A stretch of 64,000 nucleotides of DNA from Woeseiaceae bacterium (GTDB lineage: Bacteria > Pseudomonadota > Gammaproteobacteria > Steroidobacterales > Woeseiaceae), in assembly GCA_021773035.1 (NCBI GenBank), contig JAJFKU010000061.1, positions 91,849 to 155,848 on the forward strand, read 5' to 3'. Below, in pieces: positions 8,845 through 17,275 of the stretch. The number at the start of each line of letters is the position of its first letter. Positions within the stretch are counted from its first letter, which is position 1. The translations under genes were made by a program, and so were the position numbers. The notes under the pieces are model-generated. The model saw nothing but the letters and a program-made list of their open reading frames with translations, searched no databases and was not told the origin of the DNA.

Positions 8845-10334
8845 AGATTTACTGCGCAACGATGATTCACGAGTCCAATTCGTTTTCGGCGATCCCCACA
8901 TCGCTCGACAATTTTCGAGAGAGTGCGCTCTACATGCCGTCGACCGGGGAGGGCAAGGAGCACCTGGGACAGGTAATGGCGGACGTCGATCCGGTGGCGC
9001 TCACCCGCAAATTCGATTGCGACGTTGTTGTCGGTTTGATCGCAAATGCCGAACCCAGCCTGCCGCTTCGTGCCGATTCGTATCGACAGCTCAAGGAGGA
9101 GATTCTCGATAACCTGAGAAAGGCGCTGCCGGTAGATGGGGTCTTCCTGTTTCTGCACGGCGCGCAGATGGCTGACGGCGTGCCTGATTGCGAAAGCGAT
9201 CTCGTTCTGCAGGTGAGGAGCATCGTTGGCCGCGGCGTCCCGATCGCGGTTGAGCTTGATCTACACTGTAATATTGGCGACTCATTGCTGCAGAATGCAG
9301 ACATCGTTTTGGCGTGCCTTGAGTATCCGCACATTGATTTTGCGGAACGTGCCGAGCTTGCAATGAGCTTGCTCATTGAGACTGCAAACAAAGAGATCGA
9401 ACCGGTAAACATTATTGAGAGAATACCGGCGTTCGGTCTGTATCCAACTACTACAGAAACAATGGCTGCCTTCATTGCTGACATTAAGTCGATGGAAAAC
9501 CGTCAGGGAATCCATGCGATCTCGATGTGCCAGGGTTTTACCGGCGGAGATAACGCCGATACCTGTGCATCGGTGCTCGTCGTCGCCGAGAAAGAAGCGA
9601 CGGCAGCCGGTCGGCAGATCGCCAGAGAGATCGCCGATCGCTTCTGGCAGATCAAGGACGTCATTTCGCAACAGCGCACGCCGGCGGAAGCTGCGATCTC
9701 GGAGGCGCTGACCCGGATGAACAGCGACGCGCGTGGCCCGCTGGTGTTTGCTGACACATCGGACAATCCTGGCGGCGGAGCGGCGGGAGACTCGACCTAT
9801 TTCCTGGCGCAGTTTCTCGACAGGAAGATCAGTGGCATGGCGCTGGGAATGATCTGGGATCCGTTGGCGGCACAGCTGGCGGCGAAGGCTGGAGAGGGCG
9901 CGAAACTGGCGCTTCGTCTGGGCGGGAAATCGGGCCCGGCTTCCTGCAATCCGCTGGACGTCGATGTAACCGTTACAGCCGTCAATGAGAACGCCGCGCA
10001 GACCGTCCAGGGCGCGAGGGCACTGCTCGGTTTGACGGTCGCGCTGGATATAGCTGGCAACAGCGTGGTCGTCAACAGCATACGGCAACAGACGTTTTCT
10101 CCGCAGTGTTTCACCGAAGTCGGTATCGACCCGCTTGAAAAGCGGTTGCTGATCGTCAAGTCCGGGCAACACTTTCATGAGACGTTTTCGCCGTTCGCGT
10201 CCCATATCATTTACGCGGATGGACCGACCGGTGTTCCGGTCGACTACATGACCTATCCTTACGAGAACATCAAACACCCTGTGTGGCCATTCGATCCGTT
10301 GCCGTTCGAAGCCTACGGGTGCAGCTGGAAGTAG
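8841..10334 (+). CDS. M81 family metallopeptidase (MlrC-like), copy 1
   Basis: Zinc hydrolase of the microcystinase C family, 497 residues. Candidate metal ligands are H10-E11 near the N-terminus (ATMIHESNSF), D140 and H142 in ELDLHCNIGD, and H164 in EYPHIDF, with the D-x-H-21-H spacing of the family. The C-terminal domain starts around residue 305 with FADTSDNPGGGAAGDST. No signal peptide is seen. The start overlaps the upstream hydrolase stop (ATGA). Family members cleave peptide-type bonds of linear peptides or amides in the cytoplasm. The natural substrate of most members is unknown. It is followed three bases later by a paralogue. Confidence 0.9.
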   Translation: MKIYCATMIHESNSFSAIPTSLDNFRESALYMPSTGEGKEHLGQVMADVDPVALTRKFDCDVVVGLIANAEPSLPLRADSYRQLKEEILDNLRKALPVDGVFLFLHGAQMADGVPDCESDLVLQVRSIVGRGVPIAVELDLHCNIGDSLLQNADIVLACLEYPHIDFAERAELAMSLLIETANKEIEPVNIIERIPAFGLYPTTTETMAAFIADIKSMENRQGIHAISMCQGFTGGDNADTCASVLVVAEKEATAAGRQIAREIADRFWQIKDVISQQRTPAEAAISEALTRMNSDARGPLVFADTSDNPGGGAAGDSTYFLAQFLDRKISGMALGMIWDPLAAQLAAKAGEGAKLALRLGGKSGPASCNPLDVDVTVTAVNENAAQTVQGARALLGLTVALDIAGNSVVVNSIRQQTFSPQCFTEVGIDPLEKRLLIVKSGQHFHETFSPFASHIIYADGPTGVPVDYMTYPYENIKHPVWPFDPLPFEAYGCSWK

Positions 10335-10337
10335 CGG

Positions 10338-11813
10338 ATGAGAGTTTTCTGCAGCACGCTTCTGCATGAGTGCAACAGTTTTTCACCGCTGCCGACGACG
10401 ATGGACGATTTTCAGCAACTCATTCCCGTCGACCAAGCGGAACAGGGGAATGAGCGTGAGTACGCGGACCGGCACGACCTGGTGCTCAGGACGCTGTGTA
10501 AATCGGCGGGCCACGATGTGATTGACGGCATTCACCTGGACGCCACGCCGAGCGCGCCGATTTCGAAAAAAACCTATCATGCGATACGCGAACTGCTTAT
10601 CGAACGGCTTCGCGCCGCGGGCAGTATCGATATGGTGTTGTTGTTTCTTCACGGCGCTCAAATGGCCGAGGGATACGACGATTGCGAAGGCGACATAATC
10701 AGCCGAGTCCGGGCGATTGTCGGACCCGAGGTGCCGATCGGTGTGCTTCTGGACTTACATTGCAACATCTCTTCAGCGATGACCGACAATGCTGACCTGA
10801 TCGTTGCCTGCAAGGAATATCCGCACGTCGATTTCCATGAGTCCGGGATATTGTTGGAAAACCTGATGGCTCGTACCGTATCAAAACAGCTTCGCCCGGC
10901 AATCGCCTTCGCGCCTGTCCCGATGCTCGGCTTTTTCCACACCACGCGCGAGCCGATGAGAGGCTTTGTCGAGCGGATACGTTCGCTGGAGGGGCGGCAC
11001 GGCATCCTGTCGATTTCGTTGACCCATGGCTGCCCGGTGAGCGACTGGGCCAATAATCACGCCGGCGTTCTCGTTGTTTCCGACGGCGACGAAGAACAGG
11101 CAGATACAGTAGCCGCAGAACTCGCGCAAGAGTTTTTCGAAATGCGCGTGGAGATAGCGGCGCCCAGCTTTCCGGTTCGGGTGGCGCTTGATCGGGCCGA
11201 ATCGGGGAACAGCTTTCCAGCGGTTGTTGCCGATGTTGCAGATAACCCCGGCGGCGGCTCGCCCGGTGACTCGACGCACCTCTTGGCGGCGCTTATCGAC
11301 CGCGGTACGGAGCGGGCGGCGATCGCCTCAATCTGGGACCCGATCGCCTTCGAACACATTTGCAGAGCGGGAACCGGCGGTCGAATACCGTTGCGACTCG
11401 GTGGCAAAGTCAGTCAATTATCCGGCGCACCTGTCGATTGCACGGCGACGATTCTGTCGATTCGCGACGACATTCGTCAGGTGACTTTCGGGGCCCTCGA
11501 AAACATAGGGCCGACGGCGGCGATTTCGATCGGTGGAGTTGACGTGATTGTTGCGAGGGAGCGTTTTCAGGTGACCAGTCCCGATGTGTTTACCGGTCAC
11601 GGCATCGATGTCAGCTCGAAGCGCTTGCTGGTCGTCAAGTCCGCACATCACTTCATTCATGAATTCTCAAAGATCTCCGGGAACATCGTTCACGCATCTG
11701 CCCCGGGGTTTATTGGTAACGATTTCACGTTGTATCCGTACCGGCATGTACCGCGCCCCGTCTGGCCGCTGGACGAAACGCCGTTTACACGGGATGGCGC
11801 CGAGTGGAGCTAG
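10338..11813 (+). CDS. M81 family metallopeptidase (MlrC-like), copy 2
   Basis: Tandem paralogue of the preceding gene, 491 residues. The same ligands are present: H10-E11 (STLLHECNSF), D139 and H141 in LLDLHCNISS, H163 in EYPHVDF, and the C-terminal VADNPGGGSPGDST. The two proteins align end to end but are clearly diverged, which suggests an old duplication with separate substrates or a heteromeric assembly. Both readings are inference. It ends inside the first codons of the alpha/beta hydrolase (10-base overlap), so it belongs to the same transcript. Confidence 0.9.
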   Translation: MRVFCSTLLHECNSFSPLPTTMDDFQQLIPVDQAEQGNEREYADRHDLVLRTLCKSAGHDVIDGIHLDATPSAPISKKTYHAIRELLIERLRAAGSIDMVLLFLHGAQMAEGYDDCEGDIISRVRAIVGPEVPIGVLLDLHCNISSAMTDNADLIVACKEYPHVDFHESGILLENLMARTVSKQLRPAIAFAPVPMLGFFHTTREPMRGFVERIRSLEGRHGILSISLTHGCPVSDWANNHAGVLVVSDGDEEQADTVAAELAQEFFEMRVEIAAPSFPVRVALDRAESGNSFPAVVADVADNPGGGSPGDSTHLLAALIDRGTERAAIASIWDPIAFEHICRAGTGGRIPLRLGGKVSQLSGAPVDCTATILSIRDDIRQVTFGALENIGPTAAISIGGVDVIVARERFQVTSPDVFTGHGIDVSSKRLLVVKSAHHFIHEFSKISGNIVHASAPGFIGNDFTLYPYRHVPRPVWPLDETPFTRDGAEWS

Positions 11814-12982
11814 AGCTGCTGCGACCTGCCGCGCGCCGGCGGCGGACGGATAACTACCCGCAAACCCAGGTTTGCGTAGTGATTGCCGTCTTTTGCGTGA
11901 TTGCTGTGTACGGACTGCATCGCTTGACGCCAGCGCTCAGTTCGATGCCTCTCCTGTTGCTTATCCGGGTAACGGCAGTCGCGCTGCTGCTCATTGCCGC
12001 CGGCATCGTTTCCGGATTGATTTACCATCGATTCCGCTTGAGGCGATTTCTCAATGAGTACCCGCCGCCAGGCAGGCTGCTCAATGTCGGCGCATTCAGG
12101 ATGCATATTCTGGCTGAGGGCGAACAACGCGAGTTACCCGGTATCATCTGGATTCCGGGAAGCCACGATGCAGGCATCGCGATGGCACCGTTTCACAACG
12201 CTTTCCGGGACAAGACGAGGTCGGTGTTGTACGACCGCGCGGGCAGTGGCTGGAGCGATAACGGTTCGTTTCCACGAACAGTCGTGCGTGAAGTCGATGA
12301 ACTTGCACGCCTGCTCGACAAGGCCGGGGAAAAGGGTCCGTTCGTTATCGTCGCGCATTCTCTTGGTGGTCTCATCGCGACCAACTTCGCGTACAAGTAC
12401 CCGGAAAAACTCGCCGGACTGATTCTCCTGGACATTGCCTGCCCGGACCTGAATGCCTACACGGCTAATCTGCCGGGCTCGAAGACCATTGGTGACGGTC
12501 GTTTACTGCCGTGGTTGGCTGTACTGGGTGTGTTGTGGCACAGGCATGCGCCCGGTGGGCGTGCTTCTGTCTACAGCGACGAAGAGCGGAAGATTCTTGA
12601 CGGTTTTCATGCGCAGGTCAAAACGCATGCGAACTTCATTTCGGCGCTGAATGCCGTCGCCGCCGATCCGCTCGGTACGGTCAGCACACCGGGGATTCTC
12701 GGTGATATGCCGCTGGTCAGCATTATTCCGAAAATCGACGCCGCGGAGCATAACAACGAACTCAGGCCGCATGTTCCGTATATGACTGAGTTTCAGCTGG
12801 CGAATCTCGTGGCAATCACCGCGGCGGCTCGTCTGCGCACGGCTCAATTGTCACGATGTGGCGAATCGCGTTATTCGCCGGAGTCCACCGGTCACAATTT
12901 TCTGGCTGAAGCCCCCGACTTCGTTATCGCTGAGGTGACCGAAATGCTGCAGGCTCTGAGCTCGCTAAAATGCCGCTCATGA
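11804..12982 (+). CDS. Membrane-anchored alpha/beta hydrolase
   Basis: Two hydrophobic segments lie near the N-terminus, at about residues 24-40 and 48-75, followed by an alpha/beta hydrolase domain. The nucleophile elbow is AHSLGG with S186. An oxyanion region (IWIPGSHDAG) and a late His in STGHNFLAEAPD complete a plausible triad. The start is GTG at 11804, overlapping the M81 stop by 10 bases. The family includes esterases, amidases and lactonases. The membrane anchor suggests it acts at the inner membrane, perhaps on substrate as it enters. Which bond it cleaves is unknown. Confidence 0.82.
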   Translation: MELELLRPAARRRRTDNYPQTQVCVVIAVFCVIAVYGLHRLTPALSSMPLLLLIRVTAVALLLIAAGIVSGLIYHRFRLRRFLNEYPPPGRLLNVGAFRMHILAEGEQRELPGIIWIPGSHDAGIAMAPFHNAFRDKTRSVLYDRAGSGWSDNGSFPRTVVREVDELARLLDKAGEKGPFVIVAHSLGGLIATNFAYKYPEKLAGLILLDIACPDLNAYTANLPGSKTIGDGRLLPWLAVLGVLWHRHAPGGRASVYSDEERKILDGFHAQVKTHANFISALNAVAADPLGTVSTPGILGDMPLVSIIPKIDAAEHNNELRPHVPYMTEFQLANLVAITAAARLRTAQLSRCGESRYSPESTGHNFLAEAPDFVIAEVTEMLQALSSLKCRS

Positions 12983-14148
12983 GCGGGATAATAAAATCGT
13001 GCGGTGCGTCGAGAGAACTGCAGGCGATCCTGGAATCGGCCGTAGCAGGCGTGTTTCCGGGAATCACGATGGCCGTCGCGACTGCTGACAAGCTGGTCTG
13101 GACCGGGGCGGCTGGTTACGCAGACAGGGAGCGCAATATTGCGATGGCCGCCGATCACCTACTGGGTATTGGCAGCATAACGAAGACCTTCGTTGCTGTT
13201 GTTACGCTCAAGCTGGCAGCAGAAGGCAAGCTGGATATTGACGATTCGATTGCCGGGCTGTTGTCGCGTGACGTTGTCGCAACTCTTCCGGGCGCCGGTG
13301 AAACGAAAGTACGACAGCTTCTGAACCACACCAGTGGCTTACCGTCCTGGGAGTTCGATGAGGCCTGGATCAGAGACGGTCGCGGCAAGACCATGGATCC
13401 GAGTCGAATCTGGGCAACAACGGATACGCTGTCCTATCTGCAAAACACTGTCGCAGAGGACAGTGTTCCCGGTACGGAGTTTTCGTATTCCAACACCAAC
13501 CATACCTTGCTTGGATTAATCATCGAACGCGTTAGCGGTAACAAGCTGGTCGACGAAATCCGTCACCGAGTGGTCGAGCCGCTGGGTTTGTCCGACGTTT
13601 ATCTAAGCGGTTTTCAGGCAGTTCCGGAAGACCGCCTCGCCTGTGCCTATCATGCGGCTACCGAAGAGTTCCTGGCAGCCGCCGGAGTGAACCCGGCGTT
13701 TCCGGAGCTCGCTGGCGAGCTTATCAGGATATCCGGAAGCAACTGGTCGGTGGAATGGGCAGCCGGGGGCCTGCAGGCAACGGCCGCGGATCTCGCGCGC
13801 TTTGCCGCTGCCGGTATCGCCGGTTGGTCGCTCGGTGCAGAGGGTGCGGCTATTCTGCAGGATTTTCGAGCGACCGGAACTACCGGTCTTGAGGTCGGCT
13901 ATGGAATTTTTCGTAAATACTGTCCAGACCTGAAGCGCAGTATCCTGACACATGGCGGTGACGTGTTGGGTTACTCCGCCAGCATGGGCTGGTTTGAAGG
14001 CGGACAAATAGCGTGGTCGATACTCGTCAACAGGGGCACGATGCATTCTTACCGCGATGATGACCGGGATGCCTGCCGGCTTCGGGACTTTATCGAAGCG
14101 TCCGGTGTTCTCAGCACACTGGTGGAAATCGACCGGACGACTTCATGA
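12970..14148 (+). CDS. Beta-lactamase-fold serine hydrolase, copy 2
   Basis: Second S12-type hydrolase of the cluster, about 392 residues, with S69-I-T-K72, Y173-S-N175 and H328-G-G330. No signal peptide or long C-terminal tail is seen, unlike copies 1 and 3. ATG 12970 gives a 13-base overlap with the previous gene. ATG 12979 forms an ATGA overlap and is an equally good start; neither has a strong ribosome site. It closes the eight-gene unit and converges with copy 3 across a 20-base gap. Peptidase versus esterase activity cannot be told from the motifs. Confidence 0.86.
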   Translation: MPLMSGIIKSCGASRELQAILESAVAGVFPGITMAVATADKLVWTGAAGYADRERNIAMAADHLLGIGSITKTFVAVVTLKLAAEGKLDIDDSIAGLLSRDVVATLPGAGETKVRQLLNHTSGLPSWEFDEAWIRDGRGKTMDPSRIWATTDTLSYLQNTVAEDSVPGTEFSYSNTNHTLLGLIIERVSGNKLVDEIRHRVVEPLGLSDVYLSGFQAVPEDRLACAYHAATEEFLAAAGVNPAFPELAGELIRISGSNWSVEWAAGGLQATAADLARFAAAGIAGWSLGAEGAAILQDFRATGTTGLEVGYGIFRKYCPDLKRSILTHGGDVLGYSASMGWFEGGQIAWSILVNRGTMHSYRDDDRDACRLRDFIEASGVLSTLVEIDRTTS

Positions 14149-14168
14149 TGCGCATCGCATATGCCGGC

Positions 14169-15863
14169 CTACTCGCGGATTTTGACGAACTCCAGACCTT
14201 TTAGTCTGGCCGTGTTTGCCGTCAGGGCGTGGATCCGTCCCAGCTCATCGCGACGAAACTGCATGTCGCCCAGCAGTGCCGATACAAAGCGATCGCTAGC
14301 TACGTTAACCATCACGCTCGTACCTCTCTGCAGGTGACTCAAACTCAGTGTGCCGTCTGCAATCTGCACGCTGTAGACCGTGGAGAGTTCGTCGCAATAG
14401 TAGTTACCGGCGAGTTCCTGCAACTCGGCATCGTCCATCGGGGCGGTATCCGAAACCCGGCTGCCCAGAATGGGCGTACCGGCAAAAATCAGGGTCAGCC
14501 GCTGTGTCTTGTCGGCGCCTTCGGAGCCGAACTCCATGGTCGCGCCAAATGCCGTAATAAAGAAGTCGTCGTTGGAGAGTGCGACCATGGGTGCGACCTG
14601 CGGTCCGGATTTCGCCACCAGGCTACCGTCCTGAACCGATACTTCCAGCAACTGACCGTTCGAGAGAACGTAATTGCCGCTATGCCGGTCGAGCACTGAT
14701 CGTTCCGGCGTGAATGTCTCCGCGGCTGTGGGCGGTGCGGCGAGAGCCGGGTTGTTCATTGCCTCCAGCTTGTCGCCCAGTATGGCGGTAGCAATCTGAT
14801 CCGCCAGCTGGCCCGGCTCGATCGAAGGCAGGTTTGTCAGCACTACAATCCCCAGTTCGCTTTCCGGAAACCAGCGCGCTGTACTTCGAAAGCCCGCGTC
14901 CCGGCCATCGTGACTGATCAGCTTAACGCCGCGGTAGTCGCCGGTCATGATGCCGCGGCCATAGTTGCTGAATCCACTGTCATTCTGTAATTCCCCAAGC
15001 TGCTGCATGCCCTCGATCGCGTCGCAGCCGCCGACTTTGCAGTGGCGGAAATTGTCCAGCCAGAGGGCAAGGTCACTGGCCGTGGCAAAGAGACTGGTTG
15101 CTCCGTAAGTTGAGTAATTCAGCAGTGCTCTGCGGAATTCGCCGCTGCCTGAACTCGTATACGAGTACGCACGGTTCTTGATAACCGCGCCGAGGTCGCC
15201 ATGAAAATGGCTGCGCGTCATTTCGAGTGGTGCAAAAACCTTTTCCTGCAGGTATGCAGGGAAGCTCTGACCGGAAACCGCTTCCACGACATCGGCAAGA
15301 AGACTGTACCCGGTATTGCTGTAGGCATAGTCCGATCCCGGTGTGAAGTCGAGTGCCGTCTGCCGCGAAATCATACTGCGTACATGCTGCTGGGTTACGC
15401 CGTCTCCCGGCATCCAGCCGGCAAGCGCGAGCAAATCCCATTGGTTACGAATTCCGCTGTTGTGATGTAGCAACTGACGGATAGTAATTGGAGTCTTGAA
15501 CACCGGCACCCACGGCAGGTAAGTACGGACATCGGCGCCGATGTCGACTTTGCCTTCCAGCGCGAGCAGGGTGATCGCCATACCGGTGAATTGCTTCGAT
15601 ACCGAGGCGACATGAAACGCCGTGTCGGGATCGATCTGAACGCCATACTCGAGGTTGGCTACACCGTAACCCTGGGCGAAAACGATGTTGCCGTTCCTGA
15701 TGACTGCAACGGAAACGCCAGGAGCGTCGACGCTGTCCAGGGACTCGAATATCGGCTCGAGCACTGCCTCGTAGTCGATTGTCATTTCGGCAGCGTTAAC
15801 GCTGCCGCACAGAGTGGCTGCCAGAAAGGCGCTTGCTGCGCAAAGGCTTGTTCTTTGTTTCAT
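14169..15863 (-). CDS. Exported beta-lactamase-fold serine hydrolase, copy 3
   Basis: The N-terminus has a signal peptide (hydrophobic run about residues 7-22, cut near VNA-AE), so the protein is likely periplasmic. Catalytic elements are S87-V-S-K90, Y181-S-N183 and an HDG in ISHDGRDAGF. After about residue 360 there is an extra C-terminal region of some 200 residues rich in beta-type sequence, resembling the tail domains of D-aminopeptidase-like proteins. Total length is 564 residues. It overlaps the upstream MFS gene by four bases and is the last gene of the TonB-receptor operon. It probably processes the imported compound in the periplasm before inner-membrane uptake (inferred). Confidence 0.88.
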   Translation of the reverse strand: MKQRTSLCAASAFLAATLCGSVNAAEMTIDYEAVLEPIFESLDSVDAPGVSVAVIRNGNIVFAQGYGVANLEYGVQIDPDTAFHVASVSKQFTGMAITLLALEGKVDIGADVRTYLPWVPVFKTPITIRQLLHHNSGIRNQWDLLALAGWMPGDGVTQQHVRSMISRQTALDFTPGSDYAYSNTGYSLLADVVEAVSGQSFPAYLQEKVFAPLEMTRSHFHGDLGAVIKNRAYSYTSSGSGEFRRALLNYSTYGATSLFATASDLALWLDNFRHCKVGGCDAIEGMQQLGELQNDSGFSNYGRGIMTGDYRGVKLISHDGRDAGFRSTARWFPESELGIVVLTNLPSIEPGQLADQIATAILGDKLEAMNNPALAAPPTAAETFTPERSVLDRHSGNYVLSNGQLLEVSVQDGSLVAKSGPQVAPMVALSNDDFFITAFGATMEFGSEGADKTQRLTLIFAGTPILGSRVSDTAPMDDAELQELAGNYYCDELSTVYSVQIADGTLSLSHLQRGTSVMVNVASDRFVSALLGDMQFRRDELGRIHALTANTARLKGLEFVKIRE

Positions 15864-17227
15864 GGGGACTCCGGGTGGATTGTTCTGGCGACTCTTTGCT
15901 CGAGCCGCTTTCTGATGGTTCGATGACGTCGGGAATTGATCGGAAAACCGCGCATTAACAGCATCGACGCCAATGACGTGATGATCGGAATTGCGACCAG
16001 CGCGATTTTCAGGCCGACGATCGCGGACGGCAGCTGGCTGGCAGCTTTACTGTCGAAGTCGAATGCGGCGAGCAACAGAAAGGCTGCACCGCTGCCAACG
16101 GCGGCATACGATTTTTGGGCCAGTGTGAACGCGGCATAGTAGTTCCCCGCTCGATTCGCGCCGGACTTGAGCTCGTCATAGTCGACGATATCGCCGAGCA
16201 GAGAGCGGGGAACGACAACCGATGCAGACCCGGCAATGCCGATGGCTATCATCCACAACAGGAAGTGCGGGAATGCCGATTCGCCGGGTTCGACCAGTAA
16301 TACGAAGGGCACGGTCAGCGCATTGAAAGCAAAGCTCCAGGCGAGCGCCTGGTGTTTGCCAATTCGAATGGTGATCTGCGTCCAGGCGTAGACCGCAAGC
16401 AGCATCGCGATCATGTTAGGGATGAAAATCTGTGGAATCTTGTCGCCGATTCCGAGGTAGGAATCCATATAGAGAACGATCGTTGCGCTCATGAGCCCCA
16501 GCCCGGTGCCGGATATCGAAATGGCCGCGATGAATCGCCAGAACGGCTTGTTCCGTTTTATGGCTCTCAATAAGTCCATCAGCGACGGGGCCGCTGACGG
16601 GGCGCTGGCACCCTGCGGCGTCGATATCAGCGCGATGGAATTGAGCAAAGGCAGTGCGACAACGATGATGACGCCCATCATCGCCACGGCCTCCGGCGTC
16701 ATATCCGAGGTTTCGAAAATCGGCAGCAGCGGTACCCCGAGCACGATGAGAAAACCGACGGGACCGGCCAGTGCAATATACGAGAACACGCGTGTACGTT
16801 CGTTATAGTCGCGAGTCAGTTCGCTCCCCCACGCATAGTAGGGTGTGGCAACCATCGTCCAGCCCAGGTAGACAAAAAACGTGGCTGTGAAAAAGTAGAC
16901 AAAACCGGCCGTGGCGGGTGGCGTGAAAAGGAAATAGGCAGAGATTGCAGAGACAACCGTACCGGCGGCTATCCACGGGCGCCGGCGTCCGAAGCGGCTG
17001 TTCGTGATATCGGAGAGATAGCCGATGATTTGATCCGTCGCCGCATCGATGAGCCGGGTGAGTGTCAAAACCGCACCGACCGCCGCCAGGCTGATCGCCG
17101 TATGCTTGGCGTAGAAGGCCGGAAGGAAGCTGCCGAGTGGCGCCAGCATCATTGCCAGCGCCGTCTCAGGCAGACTAAAAGCCAGTAATCGCTTGAAGCC
17201 GAGGCGACCGTGGCTAGTATCTCTCAT
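15860..17227 (-). CDS. MFS transporter, GPH (glycoside-pentoside-hexuronide:cation symporter) type
   Basis: About twelve membrane segments over 455 residues. The conserved loop after helix 2, DQIIGYLSDITNSRFGRRRPW, and LLGDIVDYDELKSGANRAGNYY identify the GPH/MFS_2 family. These carriers use Na+ or H+ to import glycosides and other organic solutes. The gene sits between a TonB receptor and an exported hydrolase, so import of the receptor's cargo or its hydrolysis product is the natural inference. A second GPH-type carrier lies at 26623-27984. In mlr clusters the equivalent slot is taken by the transporter MlrD, which is of a different MFS subgroup. Confidence 0.88.
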   Translation of the reverse strand: MRDTSHGRLGFKRLLAFSLPETALAMMLAPLGSFLPAFYAKHTAISLAAVGAVLTLTRLIDAATDQIIGYLSDITNSRFGRRRPWIAAGTVVSAISAYFLFTPPATAGFVYFFTATFFVYLGWTMVATPYYAWGSELTRDYNERTRVFSYIALAGPVGFLIVLGVPLLPIFETSDMTPEAVAMMGVIIVVALPLLNSIALISTPQGASAPSAAPSLMDLLRAIKRNKPFWRFIAAISISGTGLGLMSATIVLYMDSYLGIGDKIPQIFIPNMIAMLLAVYAWTQITIRIGKHQALAWSFAFNALTVPFVLLVEPGESAFPHFLLWMIAIGIAGSASVVVPRSLLGDIVDYDELKSGANRAGNYYAAFTLAQKSYAAVGSGAAFLLLAAFDFDSKAASQLPSAIVGLKIALVAIPIITSLASMLLMRGFPINSRRHRTIRKRLEQRVARTIHPESP

Positions 17228-17275
17228 GTTTCACTGTTTTTATCCTCGGCCACCATTGCGATTCAAGTTACACGA

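Noticed and set aside
9282..10367. Open frame of 361 codons antisense to the first M81 gene
   Set aside because: Arg/His-rich composition without domains, fully covered by a well-supported metallopeptidase gene.
7477..14148. A complete mlrABCD microcystinase cluster
   Set aside because: MlrB- and MlrC-like folds are present, but no MlrA-type CAAX-like protease is encoded and the carriers are GPH type, so only a partial analogy holds.
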